A stretch of 10,813 bases of DNA from Candidatus Nealsoniibacteriota bacterium (GTDB lineage Bacteria > Patescibacteriota > Minisyncoccia > Minisyncoccales > MHMH01). The stretch covers positions 1 to 10,813 of the forward strand of contig JACPLM010000011.1 in NCBI GenBank assembly GCA_016186525.1, given 5' to 3'. Under the pieces are notes generated by a model. That model was not told where the DNA came from. It searched no databases and saw nothing but the letters and a program-made list of their open reading frames with translations. This document shows positions 1 to 5,820 of the stretch, piece after piece; position 1 is the stretch's first letter, and the number at the start of each line of letters is the position of its first letter. A program made the position numbers and the translations under genes.

Positions 1-235
1 GCCGAAATGGAAGGAAAGAGGTATCCGTGATATCAAAAAAGCTATTAAATTTGCGAAAGAGTATAAATGGTCAAGTTTTTATGATTATTTGGGAAAACCT
101 AATTTCTCATCAGTAACCGACAGAGAATTTATATTAGAAACTATGGGCGAAAAGAGGGAGTGCGAAGAATTCATTGAAGATTATCTTAAATATAGGGGAA
201 AAGTAAGGGAATTTCCCGGATTATTCTTAGAATAA
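1..235 (+). CDS. C-terminal part of an IS200-like (Y1_Tnp) REP-associated tyrosine transposase, 5' truncated by the window
   Basis: Reading from base 2, 77 residues are open up to a TAA at 233-235. The visible part contains AIKFAKEYKWSSFYDYLGK followed by NFSSVTDREFIL and a charged tail ending in EFPGLFLE. The WSSF/Y-xxY block followed by a small helical region is typical of the C-terminal end of REP-associated tyrosine transposases (RAYTs), single-strand DNA nucleases related to IS200/IS605 TnpA. The HUH metal motif and catalytic tyrosine would lie upstream or near the window edge and cannot be checked. The stop codon overlaps the first base of the 14-bp-stem hairpin at 235-271, as expected for a RAYT next to a cognate REP-like palindrome. 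The family call is by pattern recognition; the enzyme may or may not be intact upstream. Confidence 0.75.
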   Translation, partial: PKWKERGIRDIKKAIKFAKEYKWSSFYDYLGKPNFSSVTDREFILETMGEKRECEEFIEDYLKYRGKVREFPGLFLE

Positions 236-271
236 AAAAGTGGGCGGAAACCCGACGTCCGCCCACTTTTT
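235..271. repeat. REP-like perfect hairpin, copy 1
   Basis: Bases 235-248 pair with 258-271 without a mismatch: A5, GTGGGCGG and A against T, CCGCCCAC and T5, leaving a nine-base loop AACCCGACG. It follows the transposase stop directly and ends five bases before the ATG of the flavoprotein gene. Its core recurs at 721-745. It is best read as a REP-like palindrome mobilised by the adjacent RAYT. Because the GC stem is flanked by A5 and T5, it could also act as a bidirectional intrinsic terminator. Confidence 0.85.
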
Positions 272-715
272 CTATATGAAAAAAGAAGATAATAAAATTT
301 TTGATGTGGCGGTGATTGGCGGGGGGCCGGCCGGGATGATGGCGGCCGGCAGAGCCGGAGAATTGGGAGCTAAAGTTATTCTTTTGGAGAAAAATCATTC
401 TCTTGGCAGAAAGCTTTTAATTACCGGAAAAGGCAGAATTCCAAAGAATTAGTTAAAAAATATGGCAGGGAAGGAGATTTTCTTTTGCATGCCTTATCTG
501 TCTTCGGTCCGAAAGAGACCGTTGATTTTTTTGAAAAGAGGGGATTGGGAATGAAAGTAGAAAGAGGGAAAAGGATTTTTCCTGAAACAGATTCTGCCAG
601 AGACGTTCTTGATATTTTAGTTAGATATTTAAAGGAAAATAAAGTGAAAGTGATAACTGATACAGAAGTGCAAGAAGTAATAAAGGATAATAATCGAGTT
701 TCAGAGATTATTTTA

Positions 716-750
716 AAAAATGGTCGGAAACCCGACGTCCGACCAATTTT
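716..750. repeat. REP-like hairpin, copy 2, in frame inside the flavoprotein gene
   Basis: Bases 721-728 pair with 738-745 around the loop AACCCGACG; after one mismatch (720/746) four further A-T pairs extend the stem to 716/750. The 25-base core is identical to 241-265 except at two positions, 724 (T for G) and 742 (A for C). These are paired partners, so the stem is preserved. In the reading frame it encodes NGRKPDVRP just before the conserved ILATGG strand, where homologues have a shorter loop. Confidence 0.85.
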
Positions 751-1060
751 GGCTAAAAGTTATATTTTAGCTACAGGGGGCAAAGCTTATCCGGGCACGG
801 GATCTACCGGCGATGGTTATTGCTGGGCCGAAAAATTGGGCCATAGCGTGGACGCGTTAAGACCAGCTTTAGTGCCGGTAAAAATAAAAGAAGATTGGCC
901 GAAAAAGCTCCAGGGGTTATCTTTGAAAAATGCAGAATTAACGGTTTTCCAAAATGGCAAGAGAAAAAACAGCCGGTTTGGCGAGCTTATTTTCACGCAT
1001 TTTGGGTTATCCGGCCCCATTGTCTTGGATTTATCCGGTTATATCGGGGAAATACTGAAC

Positions 1061-1083
1061 CCTTCGGCTGGCTCAGGGCAGGC
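1061..1083. repeat. Short interspersed repeat encoding PSAGSGQAG
   Basis: The sequence CCTTCGGCTGGCTCAGGGCA and the following GGC form a GC-rich block inside an AT-rich gene, translated in frame as PSAGSGQAG. From recall, this element and its variants (giving peptides such as SGQA, SLSKG and RSRR in other frames) are scattered through many CPR and other environmental genomes, including within coding regions. It sits between LSGYIGEILN and EVKLFLDLKP, a surface loop in the flavoprotein family. It is unrelated in sequence to the hairpin repeats at 235-271 and 716-750. Confidence 0.7.
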
Positions 1084-1585
1084 AGGCGAAGTTAAGCTTT
1101 TTCTTGATTTAAAGCCTGCTTTAGACGAGCAGACTCTTGATAAAAGAATTCAGTCGGATTTCATAAAATATACTAATAAATTTTTAAAGAATTCTCTGGA
1201 TGATTTGCTGCCTCAGAAGTTTATTCCGGTCATTATCGAATCATCGAAAATAGATCCTCTTAAAGAAGTTAATCTAATAACTAAAGAAGAGAGAAAAAGA
1301 TTGGTAAAACTCTTAAAATCTCTGGAAATGACAGTTGATTCTCTTTTAGGTTTCGGATTTGCCATAGTCACTTTGGGAGGAGTTTTGCTGCGCGAGATAG
1401 ATTCAAAAACCATGAAATCAAAACTAATTGATAACTTATTTTTTGCAGGCGAAATAATAAACTTGCACGGCCCTACCGGCGGCTATAATCTACAAATTTG
1501 CTGGAGCACCGGTTATTTAGCCGGCCAGAGCGCGGTTAATTTGAAAATAAAACAGAATTAAAAGAAGGTTCGGATTTTTCTGTCA

Positions 1586-1613
1586 TTGACAATATTAGGC
1601 GATGTGTTAATAT
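1586..1613 (+). promoter_or_regulatory. Promoter of the vWA/kinase operon
   Basis: A perfect -35 TTGACA (1586-1591) is separated by 16 bases from TAATAT (1608-1613), which is preceded by an extended -10 TG at 1605-1606. The predicted start is near G1620, at the sequence GTCGAG (1620-1625), leaving a leader of about 40 bases before ATG 1659. The same TGT-TAAT plus GTCGAG arrangement recurs at 9071-9090. Confidence 0.65.
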
Positions 1614-1658
1614 TTTTTAGTCGAGAGTCCCTTGAAAATAGAAAAAAGGAGGCACGAG

Positions 1659-2867
1659 ATGCAGTTCGAGTTGAGATTGGGCCAACAGTATCTGCCGATT
1701 ACCGAAGAGGCAGAGGTCACTTTTTTACTCCGCTTGCTGCGGGATAGTCAGAAGCAAGCAGCAGAATTTCCGATAGATATCAGGCAGGTTTTAGATCGCT
1801 CCGGTTCTATGAGCGAGCCGGCTGACGGAGGACTGACAAAGATTGAGGCCTTAAAAGCAGCAGTCAAGCAGTCCCTTGAGCTTTTGCGCCAAGGAAAAGA
1901 TCGGCTTTGCATTGTAGTTTTTGACGATGAAATGCAGGTGATACTTGATCCGACGGTTGTAAGCGATATTAACGCAATCAAAAGGCTGATTGGCGGCATA
2001 GATACAGGCAATACAACTCATCTTTCCAGTCCATTGAGATATGCCATTGATGTCGGTCCGATGAAAGACGCTTTGCCCAAGATTATTATTTTCACCGACG
2101 GCCTTGTCAATACTCCCAGCGAAGATTTAGAAGAAAAAGCTTGTTATGATTTGGCTCGCCAAGCCAACAAAATGGGAACACCCCTTGCTATTTTCGGCAC
2201 GGGTACTGCCTATAATGAAAGATTTCTCAAGAGAATGGCCGAACTTGCCGGACGCGGCTCTTATTTTGAGCACGTCAAGCAGGTCGGCGCTATGAGACTT
2301 CGTCTGGAAGACGATCTGGAAAACCTTAAAAGCGTTCAGGATCGCGATGTGCGAGTAATTATTCAAGCCGAGCCGCCTGCGGAAATTCTTGAAGCGTTCA
2401 AGTATGTTCCCCAGCAGCAGAATTTGCCGGTTTCCGGAAAAGCAGTTCAAGATGAATTCCCGGGGCTTGATATTCGCGGACAAGCATATCTTATTAAAAC
2501 CAAGGTTCGCACCGGGAATGCGGTTGGCGATTTCAAGGTAGCTGTTATTACGGTAAATTGGCAGAGCCCTGCAGGCAATGTGTCTAAAACCTTTGATGTT
2601 GCTGTCAATTTCACCAGTGATGAAAACTTGCTTTCTCCTATTGATAAGACAGTAAGGAATACCGTTTTGAATACCGCAGCGGTAGAAGCGACTTTGGCCG
2701 GGCAATTCCCTCGGGCTCAAACTCTTTTTGAAACAAGCGGCAATCAAGATATGGCTGAAAAAGTGAAGACGCTGGGCAATGGCGACGAGGATAAAAAAAG
2801 GACCTTGAGAACTGCCACGGTAACAGATGCTAATAAAGGCATAACTGGCAAAAAGGGAGGCAAATAA
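1659..2867 (+). CDS. vWA domain protein with intact MIDAS, first gene of the signalling operon
   Basis: The 402-residue protein has no signal peptide or membrane segment and is probably cytosolic. After an N-terminal beta strand (QFELRLGQQYLPI) the vWA domain shows the metal-ion-dependent adhesion site: DRSGSM at residues 46-51, the threonine in GNTTHLSSPL (119-120) and FTDG with Asp147. It should bind Mg2+/Mn2+ and a protein ligand. After about residue 200 come a beta-rich region (DVRVIIQAEPPAEI onwards) and a helical segment near NTVLNTAAVEATLAGQF, then a Lys/Thr-rich tail (KKRTLRTATVTD, GKKGGK) that could be a kinase target. This layout is like the stand-alone vWA proteins of TerY-type modules. 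ATG 1659 was chosen because AAGGAGG (1646-1652) lies six bases upstream; an in-frame TTG at 1632 would place that site inside the gene. The next gene starts two bases after the stop. Confidence 0.85.
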   Translation: MQFELRLGQQYLPITEEAEVTFLLRLLRDSQKQAAEFPIDIRQVLDRSGSMSEPADGGLTKIEALKAAVKQSLELLRQGKDRLCIVVFDDEMQVILDPTVVSDINAIKRLIGGIDTGNTTHLSSPLRYAIDVGPMKDALPKIIIFTDGLVNTPSEDLEEKACYDLARQANKMGTPLAIFGTGTAYNERFLKRMAELAGRGSYFEHVKQVGAMRLRLEDDLENLKSVQDRDVRVIIQAEPPAEILEAFKYVPQQQNLPVSGKAVQDEFPGLDIRGQAYLIKTKVRTGNAVGDFKVAVITVNWQSPAGNVSKTFDVAVNFTSDENLLSPIDKTVRNTVLNTAAVEATLAGQFPRAQTLFETSGNQDMAEKVKTLGNGDEDKKRTLRTATVTDANKGITGKKGGK

Positions 2868-2869
2868 AA

Positions 2870-3256
2870 ATGGCCGGAGAAGTTGAGTGCAAAGCATGTA
2901 TGACAAAAAATAAGCCGGGAGCAATCCTGTGCGAGAATTGCGGCGACCCGTTGGAGGTCCAAGTTGGAACCGGTGTTGCTATGGCCGTTTCTCCTACGCC
3001 GGTTGCTGCGGCTTCCGGCATTCAAGGAAGAGCGTGTGTTTTAGTGCAAGGCGGCAGCAAAGTAGCTGATAAAGAATTTGAACGGAGAATGGGACGCTTG
3101 TATCTCAAAGCCACCGGCAGCGCCAAAACTCTGATTCGGCCTGCAGGCAAAACCGATTGGCAGGAAGTCAAGAAAGACGAAGAAGTTGAATTGGCAATTA
3201 CCGCTCGTTTCCGTTTTGGAGGGAGCGAAGGGTACGTGATTTTCGAAGTAGTCTAA
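2870..3256 (+). CDS. Small zinc-ribbon protein with a C-terminal beta-rich domain
   Basis: The 128-residue protein begins with a zinc ribbon: Cys7 and Cys10 (CKAC), then Cys21 and Cys24 (CENC), with ten residues between the pairs. A low-complexity Val/Ala/Pro linker (about 31-50) leads to a domain of about 75 residues predicted to be mostly beta strands (ACVLVQGG, RLYLKATG, ELAITARFRFGG, GYVIFEVV). That half could be a degenerate FHA-like sandwich, but I see no clear phosphothreonine-binding Arg/Ser-His motif, so this is a guess. The start is two bases after the vWA stop, with GGGAGG at 2855-2860 inside the upstream gene, so translation is probably coupled. Zinc-ribbon partners are common beside vWA/kinase modules; an adaptor role is inferred. 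Confidence 0.7.
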   Translation: MAGEVECKACMTKNKPGAILCENCGDPLEVQVGTGVAMAVSPTPVAAASGIQGRACVLVQGGSKVADKEFERRMGRLYLKATGSAKTLIRPAGKTDWQEVKKDEEVELAITARFRFGGSEGYVIFEVV

Positions 3257-3260
3257 CAAG

Positions 3261-3294
3261 AAAGGGGCGCAGTGGTAATACCTTGCGTCCCTTT
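3261..3294 (+). terminator. Intra-operon hairpin, possible weak terminator or attenuator
   Basis: Bases 3261-3271 (AAAGGGGCGCA) pair with 3284-3294 (TGCGTCCCTTT) over 11 base pairs including one G-U, around a 12-base loop with an inner GGT/ACC. It is followed by AATTATTTT, a poor T-tract. It lies in the largest gap within the operon (59 bases), just ahead of the metallophosphoesterase ribosome-binding site. It may lower downstream expression or protect mRNA ends instead of fully terminating. Confidence 0.5.
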
Positions 3295-3315
3295 AATTAT
3301 TTTAGGAGGTGAAAG

Positions 3316-4029
3316 ATGAGGTACGCTGTCATATCCGATATCCATGGGAACTTGGAGGCATTGAAAAAAGTTTTAAGATCGATAAAAAAGAATAAAGTTG
3401 ATGAAATATTATGCCTGGGAGATATCGTTGGCTATGGCCCCAATCCCAATGAATGCGTTGAGAGAATAAGGAAGATGGATATAAAAGCCGTTGCCGGCAA
3501 TCATGAATATGCGCTTGCAGATGAATCCTTGCTCGAATGCTTTAATCCAATAGCTAAAGAAGCGGCTTTATGGACAAAAGGAACTCTGAAACCGGAAAAC
3601 CTAAAATATTTAGCTTGCCTGCCCTTTACAGCCAAACTGCCAGATATTCTGTTAGTCCACGGTTCTCCAATCGGGCCGCGCAGTTTCGACTACATTTTAA
3701 ATGTGATTGAAGCCATGAGTCAGTTTCACGGATTTGAAGAAAGAATATGCTTTATCGGCCATTCGCATGCGCCGATGATTTTTTCAAGCGATGGAGATGT
3801 TTTCAGAAAAAGCGTTTCCTTGCAGGAAGGCAATAGATACATTATCAATGTCGGCAGCGTAGGCCAGCCGAGGGATGGCAATTCTTTGGCTTGTTACGGA
3901 ATTTTAGACACCTGCAATTTGACATTTTCTTTCATCAGAGTAGATTATAATTCGAGAAAGACAGCAAAGAAAATAATCAACGCCGGATTGCCTGTCTTTT
4001 TAGCCGAACGGCTGCTTGAAGGGAGGTGA
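3316..4029 (+). CDS. Calcineurin-like metallophosphoesterase
   Basis: The 237-residue soluble protein shows every metal-ligand block of the family: DIH (Asp8, His10), GDIVGYGPNP (Asp36), GNHE (Asn62, His63), VHGSP (His115) and GHSH (His149, His151), followed by NVGSVGQPRDG. The GDIVGYGP-NECV version is typical of the YfcE/MJ0936-like branch of about 230-250 residues, which includes phosphodiesterases and protein phosphatases; the substrate cannot be read from sequence. AGGAGG at 3304-3309 is six bases before the ATG. The stop lies within the ribosome-binding site of the kinase gene, so the two are translationally coupled. Placed between a kinase and its putative regulators, it may be the phosphatase that reverses the kinase; that is inference. 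Confidence 0.9.
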   Translation: MRYAVISDIHGNLEALKKVLRSIKKNKVDEILCLGDIVGYGPNPNECVERIRKMDIKAVAGNHEYALADESLLECFNPIAKEAALWTKGTLKPENLKYLACLPFTAKLPDILLVHGSPIGPRSFDYILNVIEAMSQFHGFEERICFIGHSHAPMIFSSDGDVFRKSVSLQEGNRYIINVGSVGQPRDGNSLACYGILDTCNLTFSFIRVDYNSRKTAKKIINAGLPVFLAERLLEGR

Positions 4030-4035
4030 TGTTCT

Positions 4036-4857
4036 TTGAAAGTTTACCAATATGAGTTCGATAAGCCATTCCGCGAAGGAGGCATGGGCAGGATATATAT
4101 CGGCAAGCATGTCCTTTTGCAAGAAGAAGTTGTAATTAAAGAGTTGATTTTGAAGGGCCCGGAAGCGGAACAGCAATTTTTAGAAGAGGCAAAAATACTT
4201 TACCGGCATATCAGGCATTCTTCTTTCCCGGCCGTGAAAGATTATTTCGTTTATCAGGGGCGCCATTTCCTGGTGATGGATTATATCCGTGGAAAATCAA
4301 TGCAGGATTTCATTGATTTGGGAAGACCGTTCAATGAAGATTCCATTTGCTGGATTTTAGACAGGATTTTAGCCGGTTTAGCTTATTTGCACCGCATGGG
4401 CATTGTCCATCGGGACATTAAGCCGGGCAATATCATCCTTAATTTGGGAGAACACCGCGCCGTTTTAGTTGATTTCGGAATTGCCAAGAATAAAGTTGCT
4501 GTCCCCGAAAAACAAGAAGGAGGGAAACTAACATACACCAGGCACTTTGCTTCTCCCGAGCAATACCGCGGCGAAGCCTGCACGGTAGCCAGCGATATTT
4601 ATAGCTTGGGAGCAACCGCTTATTACGCTTTGACGAATGTGTTGCCGCCAGAAGCTATCAAGTTGAAATCAGACAGAAATCTAAAGCCGCCCCATGAGAT
4701 TGACAACACGATTCATCCCCAATTATCAGCAGCTGTGATGAAAGCCATGAAGTTGAACCCGGTTGAAAGATTTAAGTCAGCCGGAGAAATGCAGGATATT
4801 TTATTCCAAATAAGAACAACCTGCGTTAATCCGGATTGGAAACCCCATGGAGCCTAA
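4036..4857 (+). CDS. Soluble eukaryotic-like Ser/Thr protein kinase
   Basis: The 273 residues are almost entirely kinase domain. Visible elements are the glycine loop REGGMGRIY (13-21), ATP-anchoring Lys35 (VVIKE), a helix-C Glu near 50-51, hinge LVMDYI, catalytic HRDIKPGN (125-132; Asp127, Lys129, Asn132), VDFG (145-148), ASPEQY (172-177), SDIYSLG (Asp187) and the terminal Arg of VERFKSAGEM. All residues needed for activity are present. There is no transmembrane or PASTA segment, unlike PknB, so it is a cytosolic kinase. The start is TTG 4036: GGAGGTGAT (4022-4030) overlaps the upstream stop, and the ATG at 4029 is out of frame and closes after eight codons. The likely substrates, from context, are the vWA proteins and the zinc-ribbon protein of the operon. 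Confidence 0.92.
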   Translation: MKVYQYEFDKPFREGGMGRIYIGKHVLLQEEVVIKELILKGPEAEQQFLEEAKILYRHIRHSSFPAVKDYFVYQGRHFLVMDYIRGKSMQDFIDLGRPFNEDSICWILDRILAGLAYLHRMGIVHRDIKPGNIILNLGEHRAVLVDFGIAKNKVAVPEKQEGGKLTYTRHFASPEQYRGEACTVASDIYSLGATAYYALTNVLPPEAIKLKSDRNLKPPHEIDNTIHPQLSAAVMKAMKLNPVERFKSAGEMQDILFQIRTTCVNPDWKPHGA

Positions 4858-4881
4858 AAAGGAAAAGGAGGGCAAACCCAG

Positions 4882-5742
4882 ATGAGTTATTCAGATGAGA
4901 GTTACCGTAGGACACCGACGAGATCGGGCGGATCTTTTTTCAAACCCACGCCTGTGCCGCCTGCGCCGCCGCCTGCTGCCAGCTCAAAGCCGCCGACAAG
5001 GAGAGCATCGCAAGCAAGGCCATTGAGCGTCAAAATAGAAAAGCCAAAAGGCAAGATAAACCTTGTTTTTGCTTCCGATGTTACCGGCAGTATGGGCGGA
5101 TTCCGCAGAAATGTCAGAGAGAAAATGGAGTATTTCTGCGACGAAATTAAGAATCTTTTACCGGAATTAGTTGGCGATATGGAAATTTCTTTTGTGGGAG
5201 TTGGAGATCACTGTGATGGAAGCGGGCTGCTTCAACCAACTGCTTTTTCCGCTGACGTTGCCGTTCTGAAAGATAATATCGGGAGCATCGTTGATACCCA
5301 TGGCGGGGATACTCCCGAGGCCTACGAGTGCCTGTTTAAAGCAATGAACAGCTGGGATATTGAAGGCACAAACACCGTGCTTATTCTGGTAGGAGATTCC
5401 GTGCCCCACGGGATAGGATGCGTCGGAGATGACGGCTGTCCCGACGGAGTCAATTGGAAAACCGAACTCGATGCCTTAAAGAAGAAACTGAAAGCATTTT
5501 ACCTGATAAGCTGCAGCGGTTATGCCAGCATCAATAGGCTGCAGCAGCAGATGGTGGAAGATAAAGAGCATCTTATTGAGTTGGGAGGGAATTTTACGCG
5601 TCTGACCAATATCGTGCATGGTATTATCGCCAAGGAAGTCGGCGAGGTTGATAAATATTTGGCGCATTTGGCGCAAACCCGCGGTTCAGCCCGGGCAAAT
5701 GAGGTAGCAACCCTGCTTAAGACACAGCAGACCAAGCAATAA
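4882..5742 (+). CDS. Second vWA protein with a proline-rich N-terminal tail
   Basis: The 286-residue protein starts with about 50 disordered residues rich in Pro, Ser, Thr and Arg (PTPVPPAPPPAASSKPPTRR), a plausible kinase substrate or docking tail. The vWA domain follows: strand INLVFASDVTGSM with DxTxS at Asp66, Thr68 and Ser70, GGDTPEAYECLF with Thr144, and LVGDSVPHG with Asp172. The DVTGSMG and GGDTPEA motifs are closer to the vWA of eukaryotic alpha-kinases such as VwkA than to the first vWA protein here, so it is not a simple duplicate. The insert CVGDDGCPDGV has two cysteines. The C terminus is helical and Gln/Thr-rich. An AAGGAGG about ten bases upstream supports ATG 4882. A strong terminator follows, making this the last gene of the operon. 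Confidence 0.85.
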   Translation: MSYSDESYRRTPTRSGGSFFKPTPVPPAPPPAASSKPPTRRASQARPLSVKIEKPKGKINLVFASDVTGSMGGFRRNVREKMEYFCDEIKNLLPELVGDMEISFVGVGDHCDGSGLLQPTAFSADVAVLKDNIGSIVDTHGGDTPEAYECLFKAMNSWDIEGTNTVLILVGDSVPHGIGCVGDDGCPDGVNWKTELDALKKKLKAFYLISCSGYASINRLQQQMVEDKEHLIELGGNFTRLTNIVHGIIAKEVGEVDKYLAHLAQTRGSARANEVATLLKTQQTKQ

Positions 5743-5748
5743 ATAAGC

Positions 5749-5778
5749 AAAGCCCTGTTGACAACAACGGGGCTTTTT
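5749..5778 (+). terminator. Intrinsic terminator of the vWA/kinase operon
   Basis: AAAGCCCTGTTG (5749-5760) pairs with CAACGGGGCTTT (5765-5776) over 12 base pairs, one of them G-U, closed by an ACAA tetraloop and ending in T5 (5774-5778). It starts six bases after the stop of the second vWA gene. Its loop side carries the -35 box of the next promoter. Confidence 0.9.
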
Positions 5779-5786
5779 GTTATAAT
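5758..5786 (+). promoter_or_regulatory. Perfect-consensus sigma-70-type promoter of the NAD operon
   Basis: TTGACA (5758-5763) and TATAAT (5781-5786) match the consensus at all 12 positions with the optimal 17-base spacer; an extended -10 TG lies at 5778-5779. The start is expected near 5793, about 28 bases ahead of the nadE ATG. The -35 spans the stem and loop of the preceding terminator hairpin. Confidence 0.85.
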
Positions 5787-5820
5787 TTTTTGGACATTAG
5801 TTCATTAAAAAGGAGAAGAA

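Larger units (their letters stand above)
276..1561 (+). pseudogene. NAD(P)/FAD-dependent oxidoreductase of the HI0933/YhiN/BaiN-like family, frameshifted
   Basis: Two reading frames together give one flavoprotein. The first piece (276-452, 58 residues) has the Rossmann dinucleotide-binding motif VAVIGGGPAG and EK at the end of strand 2, then LLITGKGR, where the frame breaks into IPKN and a stop. The second piece is in frame from about 437 (first internal ATG 485) to TAA at 1559-1561. It carries ELVKKYGREGDFLLHALSVF, YILATGGKAYPGTGSTGDGY, FGLSGPIVLDLS and the C-terminal FAGEIINLHGPTGGYNLQ, the family's FAD-contacting end. In family members GKGR is followed by CN-x-TN and several residues before this helix; that stretch is missing, so the lesion looks like a deletion of about eight codons plus one base, not a simple slip. 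Two interspersed repeats (721-745 and 1061-1083) add roughly 8 and 10 residues in frame. No Shine-Dalgarno sequence precedes ATG 276, unlike most other genes here. It is either a decaying gene or an assembly error at about 437. Confidence 0.8.

Noticed and set aside
240..275. GTG at 240 as start of the flavoprotein
   Set aside because: It lies inside the REP-like hairpin stem with no ribosome-binding site; the conserved domain begins after ATG 276.
326..350. GC-rich inverted repeat GCCGGCC/GGCCGGC
   Set aside because: It is explained by Gly/Ala codons of the Rossmann GGGPAG-MMAAGRAG motif; no second copy was seen.
1632..1658. TTG 1632 as start of the first vWA protein
   Set aside because: The AAGGAGG at 1646-1652 would be coding; it is ideally placed for ATG 1659.
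2127..2924. 265-codon open frame on the minus strand opposite the first vWA gene
   Set aside because: It lies wholly antisense to a gene with clear vWA motifs and a ribosome-binding site, and its translation is Phe/Ser/Arg/Cys-rich with no domain pattern.
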